NCBI GenBank assembly: GCA_026417575.1
Contig: JAOACZ010000007.1
Location: 1 to 48,541, forward strand
Direction: 5' to 3'
DNA from: a bacterium
GTDB taxonomy: Bacteria > Auribacterota > UBA3054 > JAPLST01
Length of the DNA: 48,541 bases
The notes below the pieces were generated by a model. It had not been told where the DNA came from. It did no database searches and worked only from the letters and a program-made list of their open reading frames with translations. This document shows, one piece after another, positions 42,265 through 48,541 of the stretch (positions within the stretch are counted from its first letter, which is position 1; each line of letters opens with the position of its first letter). The position numbers were made by a program, and so were the translations under genes.

Positions 42265-43959
42265 CTAAAACAATCCCACAACCCGCCCTTGCTCGTCAAT
42301 ATCCACTTTCGTACCTGCTGGTACACTTGGCAACCCCGGCATCGTACTGATCTCCCCCGTCAACGCATACACAAAGCCTGCCCCCGCAGCCACGCGCACC
42401 TCCCGCACCGGCACGACGAACCCGCTTGGGCGTCCCTTCAACCCTGGATCATGCGACAAAGACAACTGAGTCTTCGCCACACACACTGGCAACCTGCCAA
42501 ACCCATGCCGCTCGATCCACTCAATCTGCTTCCGCGCCGCTGACGCAATCTCGATCCCCCGCGCGCCATACATCCGTGTCGCAATAATTTCAATTTTCTC
42601 CGCAATGGAACAATCCAAATCATACAAGTAGCGAAATGCCGAAGGTTTCTCAGCAGCTCGTACCACCGCTTCTGCCAAAGCCGCTCCCCCCTCGCCCCCA
42701 CGCGCATGCACTTCTGCTACCACTGCGTCCTCCGCACCCGCGGCAATCGCCCGTTCCCGAATTAGTTCTAACTCCCGCTCTGTGTCCGTCGTAAATCGAT
42801 TGATCGCCACCACCACCGGCACACCAAACTGCCGCGCGTTCTCAACCTGCTTCTCCAAGTTGCACATCCCACGCGCCAGCGCCTCTAGATTCTCTTCCAC
42901 AAGACCCTTGTCCAGCGGCTTCCCCGCCACCACCGTGAACAACCCGGAATGCATTTTCAGCGCCCGTACGGTCGCCACCATACATACCACATCCGGCCGC
43001 AGCCCGGAATACCGACATTTAATGTTCATGAATTTTTCCATCCCACAATCCGCACCAAACCCACTCTCCGTCACCACGTAATCCCCCAGCTTTACCGCCA
43101 GTTGGTCAGCAAGAATCGAACTGTTCCCGTGGGCAATATTCGCAAACGGCCCGGTGTGCACAAAACACAACGTCCCTTCCAGCGTTTGCAAAATGTTCGG
43201 TAGCAACGCCTGACGTAGCAGTACCGTCATCGCACCCGCACAGTGCAAATCTTCCGCCGTGACAGGCTCTTTCTGGTAATTCAACCCCACGATAATCCTT
43301 CCCAACCGCTGCCGCAAATCACGCAACCCCGTCGTCAAGGCCAAAATCGCCATGCACTCGGAAGCCACCAAGATGTCAAACCCACTCTCCCGCGGTACCC
43401 CATCGTTCGGCCCACCCAGCCCCTTCACAATCTTCCGCAGCGAACGATCCGACACGTCCACCACATGCCGCCACCATATTTGACGCGGGTCAATTCCCAG
43501 CCCGTTTCCGTGATGCAAATGGTTGTCAATAAATGCCGCCAACAAATTATGCGCCACTCCGACCGCATGGTTGTCGCCGGTCAGGTGCAAATTGAAATCT
43601 TCCATCGGCACCACTTGGCTGTATCCGCCACCCGCCGCGCCTCCCTTGATCCCAAACACGGGCCCCAACGACGGCTGCCGTATGCAGGTGACCGGCTTCT
43701 TCCCAATTACTTTCAATGCTTGTGACAACCCAATGGTAACAGTCGTCTTCCCCTCACCTAGCGGCGTCGGCGTGATCGCAGTCACATCCACATATTTGCC
43801 ATTCGGGCGCTCCCGCAGGCGTTCAAGTGCCTCAAGGCGTACCTTTGCCATGTAACGCCCATAGGACTCCACTTCCTCCTCCTTCAAGCCATATTCCTGG
43901 GCAATCTCGAGAATCGGACGCAACCGTGCCGCTTGGGCAATTGCTAGATCACTCAGCAT
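42265..43959 (-). CDS. fhs: formate-tetrahydrofolate ligase
   Basis: A 564-aa cytoplasmic enzyme that forms 10-formyl-THF from formate, THF and ATP, the entry step of the folate methyl branch. Motifs are complete: ATP-binding TPTPLGEGKTTVTIGLSQAL, then PSLGPVFGIKGGAAGGGYSQ, LTGDNHAVGVAHN, SGFGADCGMEKFMN and NRFTTDTERELE. The Lys/Gly-rich end is SLSHDPGLKGRPSGFVVPVR. Length matches the family (about 555-560). AAGGAG precedes the ATG. A strong promoter lies just upstream. Together with folD and the pterin methyltransferase it suggests an acetogen-like or assimilatory C1 pathway. Confidence 0.96.
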   Translation of the reverse strand: MLSDLAIAQAARLRPILEIAQEYGLKEEEVESYGRYMAKVRLEALERLRERPNGKYVDVTAITPTPLGEGKTTVTIGLSQALKVIGKKPVTCIRQPSLGPVFGIKGGAAGGGYSQVVPMEDFNLHLTGDNHAVGVAHNLLAAFIDNHLHHGNGLGIDPRQIWWRHVVDVSDRSLRKIVKGLGGPNDGVPRESGFDILVASECMAILALTTGLRDLRQRLGRIIVGLNYQKEPVTAEDLHCAGAMTVLLRQALLPNILQTLEGTLCFVHTGPFANIAHGNSSILADQLAVKLGDYVVTESGFGADCGMEKFMNIKCRYSGLRPDVVCMVATVRALKMHSGLFTVVAGKPLDKGLVEENLEALARGMCNLEKQVENARQFGVPVVVAINRFTTDTERELELIRERAIAAGAEDAVVAEVHARGGEGGAALAEAVVRAAEKPSAFRYLYDLDCSIAEKIEIIATRMYGARGIEIASAARKQIEWIERHGFGRLPVCVAKTQLSLSHDPGLKGRPSGFVVPVREVRVAAGAGFVYALTGEISTMPGLPSVPAGTKVDIDEQGRVVGLF

Positions 43960-43985
43960 AACACTCCTTGGGCAGGGATCCTGTC

Positions 43986-44014
43986 ATTGTACTCTTGTTC
44001 AGAACCGTTGTCAA
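43986..44014 (-). promoter_or_regulatory. strong sigma-70-type promoter for fhs
   Basis: On the minus strand TTGACA (44014-44009) and TACAAT (43991-43986) are separated by 17 nt, 26 nt before the fhs ATG. Confidence 0.85.
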
Positions 44015-44479
44015 TGCTCCACGCGATCGCCCCTTCGATCACGAAAAAAGACCGGGTACAGCCTACCACCTCCTCCTGAAAACGGTACGCCCCCGGATCA
44101 CTAAAGCCCACCGGAACTGCATCGAGCTCAGTCGGAACGGCAGCGGAGGAAATTTCGCGGTGGTGAGAGACCTGTTCATGCGCTGCGCCAGAACGAAAAG
44201 AAACACTCCAGTCTCTGAATGCCTCCGCGCAACAGTGACGCTCATGCGGTACCATGCCACAGTGCAGACGCAGAAGGGCCCATAGAAGAGTGTGAACACT
44301 CAGCTACCCATTCCAGCACCGTCGGGCCCAGGTTGTCTGGTTTTCAATGGCGGTTGGTTGCGGTACAATCATGCGGCAGGCCGCGCACGTCGGAGGTACC
44401 ATCTCACCAGCGACGCAAATGTGCCAACACGCACGAACGTCCATCAAAAATCCTTCCTGAGCCGATGCCGCGCCCAGTG
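44015..44479. other. intergenic region, no convincing gene
   Basis: About 465 nt between the fhs promoter and the stop of a PEP-CTERM gene. Minus-strand frames around 43953-44255 read VGCTRSFFVIEGAIAWSIDN, and plus-strand frames near 44330-44460 read FNGGWLRYNH. Both look faintly protein-like but have no start, ribosome site or recognisable domain. They may be gene debris. Confidence 0.4.
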
Positions 44480-46813
44480 TTACTGTGTGAATACGTACCG
44501 CAACGTAATCAGGCTCAGTGACATGAGCACGAGGACACCCAACGGTTCAGGTACGATCCCATACAACTCAAATCCCATGCCGAAGTTGCTGGTATTAGTA
44601 ACCCAAATTCCGTTGCCTGACGACATAACCAGTGGCATACCCAATCGCGGGACGGGCGAATTCACCACGCCCCACACGCTGGTGCACTGCATGTACACGG
44701 ATAACCAGTAGGTGCTGCCTGCAAGCGCAAGAAACGGCGTTCGCAGATGTGCTTGATAATGCCAGAGAACGTTTGTGGCAAATTCGCAGGCGTAGCCCTC
44801 ATGAAATTCTGCGTGCAGCACAGCGCCAGGACGATTTTGCGGTGTGTTTGCATGAATGCGGAGCCAGAAGCCCGTCTCCGTGCGATCGCCTACGCGTGGC
44901 GCCGGGCGATAGCCCGTCCACCGCACCGTCTGAACAAGCATATTACTTGGGCCAAATGTGAAATCATCAGCGGTAAGGTTTGTCAGTGGCGGATTCACGT
45001 AGCTGAAGAAATAGACGCTCGCGGGTGGGCCCATCTGCTGTTGATAAATGAGGTCACCAAGTGGAGCGGGCATAGCCGCATCTAGTTTAATGGCGTCGGC
45101 GCTGCTGTAACCATTACTACTGCCATTCCGATCACCAGCCACCCACGGTCCACCCGTATAGCGAAACCGCACCGCGAGATCAAACGACCCCGCCATTGTG
45201 ATGGGAATTGCCCGGGCATAGAGATCATTGCTTTCCGCAGCGCCCACGTACGGCGCGTCAAACCATACCCAGCCTGCACCAGGTGAGGAGCCCCGCGGAC
45301 CATAGCCTATCTGTGCCTCATACCCAGGCGCAGGTGACGTGCCACCAGTCTCGCCTGCCCGGTAGAGCCAACCTGTCAACACTGGCGTTGTATCATAGCT
45401 GGTCAGCGCCAGCAAGGGCAGCCCGTCAATCTGTGCGTTGTCCACTCGCGTCACGGCGGCCCCGATTTTAACGTTGTCAACGTATGCTCGATGCGAGTTG
45501 GTACCAACGTACAGGAAGCCAATGTATACCGAGGTGTTGCCACGATACTGCGATATATCCGCGGACACAGGATTAAGTAGTGAAGGCGCACCGGATGCGC
45601 GGGCGATTTCTACGTAGTCCCCGTCTGCGGGATGACGGCTCCCTTTCGAGATGAACGCGCCGGTGTAGTAGTACGTGCGCGGTGAAGTCACAAAGGTGAT
45701 AAAATCAACGGAGAATGTGAGTGTATCCACGTTAGGCAGTGTAATCGCTGGCGTCACGATCCAATTTGAAACAATACCTGTCACGGTGACATCGCCATGA
45801 CGCAACGACGGCTGCGGATTGCCAGACGCTGTGGACCAGAACCAGCCGAGTTGGTTCGCAGCTAGAAAGTACGACGCCCAGCCGTTCGTGGAGGCTGCTG
45901 TAGCAAAGGGTTCATTGTAGATGGTGTCTGTCCAGACACACTTGCTGATCAGCGTCGCAGCATTGGAATACACGCCTTGCACGGCAGTGATAATTGCCGT
46001 ATTGGCCGCGTTTGGCGGCGCGGAAGCAGGGACGGTAGCATTCACCACAAACGTGGTGGCGCCACCAGGATTCAACACCGGCGTCGCCGCGGGACCTGTT
46101 TCGTTCCATGCAGGGTTGACGTAAGAAAGGTCGAACGCCAACGCCGTGCTCGTGCGGTTCGTGACGGTTACTACGTGCGCCAGAGGAGCGCCCGGAAAGC
46201 CCTCTCTGGTCTGCGTGGCTGGCAGAATGTACACATTTTCTTCGACACTGTTGACGCGCAGGTCGTCCACATGACAGTCGTTACCGTACCGGCTGGTGAA
46301 CTGCAATCCGAGTAAGACATTTGAGAGATTGAGCGCAGACGCGGGCAGAGTCACGAGCTTGACGCTCCAGGCATCGCCAGCCGCGTTGTACCGATAAAAA
46401 TTGGTAATTGCAATCCACTCAGTTCCATTGGTGGACCACTGGATAGTCAAGATATCGTTGTTGTTCGGATACTCGTTATCTTCCGTCCAGGCTAGTTGCA
46501 CCTCAACTCCCAACGCACCCACAGTTGCAAAGCCGTTTGTATACTTCAGCCGAATCACGGCGCCACTCGGACAGTCATATGAGTTGAAACGCACAAAGCG
46601 CGTTCCTTCGTAGGGCGCGAAGCTCGGAGGATTGACACTGTTGGTAACGTACGTCAACGCCGGGTCAAGGCCGGGATCATTCACAATTTCCGTGGCCCAG
46701 CCCGGTGGTGTAGTAGTACCGTTGAACCCTTCGATCACCAACGGCGCCGCACTAGCGTGCATACACATTGCCCAAATCACTGTCACTTGGATTGTGCGAA
46801 TCGGTGCATTCAT
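44480..46813 (-). CDS. secreted PEP-CTERM protein with two jelly-roll-type domains
   Basis: A 777-aa exported protein. The ATG at 46813, preceded by AAGGAG, gives signal peptide APIRTIQVTVIWAMCMHASA. Two similar MAM/cleaved-adhesin-like domains begin VIEGFNGTTTPPGWATEIVN (near residue 25) and YNEPFATAASTNGWASYFLA (near residue 270), each with a paired ...HVDDLRV or YVDNVKI end. A DUF11/CARDB-like segment separates them, and a third domain fills residues about 470-745. The tail is VPEPLGVLVLM and a hydrophobic stretch, ending LRYVFTQ. It therefore has the PEP motif but only one basic residue after the TM, weaker than the other substrates. Probably surface-exposed; ligand unknown. Confidence 0.78.
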   Translation of the reverse strand: MNAPIRTIQVTVIWAMCMHASAAPLVIEGFNGTTTPPGWATEIVNDPGLDPALTYVTNSVNPPSFAPYEGTRFVRFNSYDCPSGAVIRLKYTNGFATVGALGVEVQLAWTEDNEYPNNNDILTIQWSTNGTEWIAITNFYRYNAAGDAWSVKLVTLPASALNLSNVLLGLQFTSRYGNDCHVDDLRVNSVEENVYILPATQTREGFPGAPLAHVVTVTNRTSTALAFDLSYVNPAWNETGPAATPVLNPGGATTFVVNATVPASAPPNAANTAIITAVQGVYSNAATLISKCVWTDTIYNEPFATAASTNGWASYFLAANQLGWFWSTASGNPQPSLRHGDVTVTGIVSNWIVTPAITLPNVDTLTFSVDFITFVTSPRTYYYTGAFISKGSRHPADGDYVEIARASGAPSLLNPVSADISQYRGNTSVYIGFLYVGTNSHRAYVDNVKIGAAVTRVDNAQIDGLPLLALTSYDTTPVLTGWLYRAGETGGTSPAPGYEAQIGYGPRGSSPGAGWVWFDAPYVGAAESNDLYARAIPITMAGSFDLAVRFRYTGGPWVAGDRNGSSNGYSSADAIKLDAAMPAPLGDLIYQQQMGPPASVYFFSYVNPPLTNLTADDFTFGPSNMLVQTVRWTGYRPAPRVGDRTETGFWLRIHANTPQNRPGAVLHAEFHEGYACEFATNVLWHYQAHLRTPFLALAGSTYWLSVYMQCTSVWGVVNSPVPRLGMPLVMSSGNGIWVTNTSNFGMGFELYGIVPEPLGVLVLMSLSLITLRYVFTQ

Positions 46814-46841
46814 GGTTGCTCCTTTTTGCGGTTGCGAGGCA

Positions 46842-46870
46842 ATTCTACCAAACCCTGTTTTGTGTCGCAA
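46842..46870 (-). promoter_or_regulatory. probable promoter of the PEP-CTERM gene at 46813
   Basis: On the minus strand TTGCGA (46870-46865) and TAGAAT (46847-46842) are separated by 17 nt, 28 nt before the start codon. The overlapping stretch 46849-46872 matches the 23-bp palindrome unit at 14 of 24 positions, mainly one half-site, which may be chance. Confidence 0.6.
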
Positions 46871-47163
46871 TATGGTGCTCCTCCCCGCGTTGCCAACTAG
46901 CTCAGAGTAACGACGGCTGTGTCACCACTCGGTGTCCGCGGCACAGCGCGCGCCCCACGTCAGTCGTCGCCGGCCTGTAGTCCGTTGCGGAGAATCGTCA
47001 CTGGTCACGTCGTTTAGCTCGTACAAGTTCCGCCAAGCGGACTCGGCGATGCTTGTGCACCGCATGCCTCATCGATCCGCGACCATCGTGCACGTCACAG
47101 CGGTCTGGCCTCCCGCGCTCTGGGGGCGACCGCCGCCCGTGCGCCCTCACATGTTGCTTGTAG
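46871..47163. other. intergenic region, divergent promoters
   Basis: No gene seen. The stretch is GC-rich, and its right end leads into a TATAAT at 47164-47169 that probably serves the GH42 gene. Confidence 0.45.
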
Positions 47164-47201
47164 TATAATGGAAACGAGGCACCAAATGTATGGAGACGAT
47201 C

Positions 47202-48504
47202 ATGTACGTAGGCGTTGCGTATTATCCCGAGCATTGGCCGCGCTCGCGCTGGCCTAAAGACATCGCCCTGATGCAGAGGGCAGGCTTTAATGTCGTCAGG
47301 CTCGCCGAATTTAACTGGGTCAACATGGAACCCTCCGAGGGTGTCTACGACTTTTCCCTACTCGACGAGATTCTGCCGTTGCTGGAGCAGCACGGCATCA
47401 AAGTGATTCTCGGCACCCCCACGGCATCAATGCCCGCCTGGATAGCACGCACCTATCCAGAAACACTGGCACAGCAGCGTGATGGTACACGCATCACATG
47501 GGGCGTGCGTAAAAACAACTGCCTCTCGAGCGGCACGTTTCGTCTCCTTGCCGAACGTATCACTTGCGCCATGGCGCGCCATTTTGCGCACGTGCCCAAC
47601 GTGATCGGGTGGCAAACCGACAACGAGCTCGGCCACCCATTCTGCTACTGCCCCACCTGCCGCGCTACCTTTCAAGCATGGTTGCGCGAACGGTACGGCA
47701 CCCTTGAAGCGCTTAACCGCGCATGGGGTACCCACTTCTGGGGCCACCGCATTCAAGACTGGGCGGAAATCACCATTCCCGACGATCCTCATACCCACAA
47801 TCCCAGCGCATGCCTCGACTGGCAGCGCTTTTTCTCCTGGCAGAATCTGCGCTTCCACCGCGCCCAAGCTGAGATCATTCGCTCCTACTGCCCACATCAT
47901 TTCATCACCCACAACTTCATGGGCTTGTTTAAAGAGCTTAACTATTACGATTTGGCCCGCGAAGTAGACATCGTCAGTTGGGACAACTATCCTGTGTGGG
48001 GGGCACCGGAGGTGCGCTACGACGCGGCGCTGGCAGCTGATCTGATGCGCAGCGTAAAACAACAGCCATTCTGGGTAATGGAACAGACCGCTGGACCGTG
48101 TGGCTGGGGTGTGTTTACGCGCAATGCGCGCCCCGGCGAACTTCGCAGCATCGCCTGGCAGCAATGTGCTCGCGGTGCCGATGCCATCCTCTGGTTCCGT
48201 TGGCGCACTTGCACCGCCGGTCGCGAGCAGTATTGGCATGGCCTGCTCGGTCACGACGGCCGCCCCGGTCGCCGTTACCACGAAGCGGCACGTACAGCAC
48301 GCGAGTTTCATTCCCTCGCTCCGCTCCTCGAGAAGACCAACGTCATTGCCGAGGTGGCAATTATCTATGATTACGACAGTTTATGGGCTTTGCGTATTCA
48401 GCCCGGCTATCCCGAAAACGATTACCAAAAAAAAATCAGTCGTTATTACCGCGCCCTATTCCGCGCCGGCGTGAACGTTGATCTCGTGCCACGGGACGCG
48501 GATC
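47202..48504 (+). CDS. GH42 beta-galactosidase (3' end missing)
   Basis: The first 434 residues of a glycoside hydrolase family 42 enzyme that cleaves terminal beta-galactosides. It starts MYVGVAYYPEHWPRSRWPKD, the typical opening; NVVRLAEFNWVNMEP follows. The acid/base is Glu142 in GWQTDNELGH and the nucleophile Glu294 in WVMEQTAGPC. A metal site like that of Thermus A4 beta-galactosidase is suggested by Cys in NNCLSS plus C148, C150 and C153 of CYCPTC. No signal peptide, so cytoplasmic use of imported oligosaccharides is likely. The start has GGAG 6 nt upstream; a TATAAT lies at 47164-47169 with a poor -35. The gene is cut by the contig end; bases after 48504 are adapter and must not be translated. 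Confidence 0.93.
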
Positions 48505-48541
48505 CTGTCTCTTATACACATCTGACGCTGCCGACGAGCGA
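48505..48541 (+). other. Illumina Nextera adapter (assembly artefact)
   Basis: CTGTCTCTTATACACATCT (48505-48523) is the Tn5 mosaic-end sequence of Nextera libraries. GACGCTGCCGACGA (48524-48537) continues it exactly as in the Nextera Read-2 adapter. The final four bases would be the start of an index. This is untrimmed adapter at a contig end and not genomic DNA. Confidence 0.97.

Noticed and set aside
43960-44100. THF riboswitch before formate-THF ligase
   Set aside because: The leader between the promoter and fhs is only about 20 nt, too short for an aptamer.
43953-44255. 100-aa minus-strand frame upstream of fhs
   Set aside because: It overlaps the strong fhs promoter and start codon and shows no domain; at most gene debris.
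47427-48311. 294-aa minus-strand open frame
   Set aside because: It is antisense to GH42, which has all catalytic motifs in the plus frame.

Overview
The window is about 55 percent GC and looks like the end of a draft contig from a Gram-negative anaerobe. It encodes an exosortase and several proteins carrying PEP-CTERM-type sorting tails, a gingipain-type (C25) protease, large secreted beta-propeller proteins, carbohydrate enzymes (L-fucose isomerase, GH42, a decayed GH30, a D-apionate-lactonase-like protein), folate-linked one-carbon enzymes and an oxygen-sensitive activase/dehydratase-type protein. This mix suggests a polysaccharide-degrading member of the PVC group (Kiritimatiellota, Verrucomicrobiota or Lentisphaerota). 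That placement is inference; there is no rRNA in the window. The last 37 bases are an Illumina Nextera adapter, not genome, so biological sequence stops at 48504.

Layout. 1-3419: 5' end of mnmA overlapping a class II glutamine amidotransferase (minus), then fucI and a small DUF1232/YkvA protein. 4182-10954: paired 23-bp palindromic repeats, a strong promoter, a 1492-aa PEP-CTERM beta-propeller protein, a convergent PrsW-type protease and a divergent PrxQ/BCP peroxiredoxin. 10997-12507 (minus): tRNA-Thr, tRNA-Tyr, a SAM-II-like riboswitch with terminator, then metX. 12638-17250: exosortase/EpsI fusion, YbbR-domain protein, coiled-coil protein and MBL-fold lipoprotein, probably one operon. 17444-20155: C25 protease with lamin-tail domain and PEP-CTERM, followed by more palindrome pairs. 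20806-22506: pterin-dependent methyltransferase and folD. 22857-26964 (minus): three secreted proteins. 27856-33335: a secreted protein, a D-apionate-lactonase-like protein, NAD synthetase and a nitroreductase. 33700-37448: four secreted, fibre-like proteins, including a collagen-like one and one with trimeric-adhesin neck motifs. 37515-38126: a PgsA-type phosphatidyltransferase whose 3' end overlaps a multiply frameshifted GH30 pseudogene (minus, to about 39680) that still carries a PEP-CTERM tail. 39718-43959 (minus): activase/dehydratase fusion and formate-tetrahydrofolate ligase. 44480-46813 (minus): another PEP-CTERM protein. 47202-48504: truncated GH42 beta-galactosidase.

How the genes fit together. 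The exosortase is the expected processing enzyme for the PEP-CTERM proteins spread through the window (4561, 17444, 33700, 46813 and the GH30 relic). Methyltransferase, FolD and formate-THF ligase form the folate branch of one-carbon metabolism. Fucose, galactoside, apiose and xylan/glucan-type functions point to use of plant or algal glycans. Several genes have clear sigma-70-type promoters with 17-nt spacing. Two of these, for the amidotransferase and pgsA, sit so close to the start codon that the mRNAs should be leaderless or nearly so.
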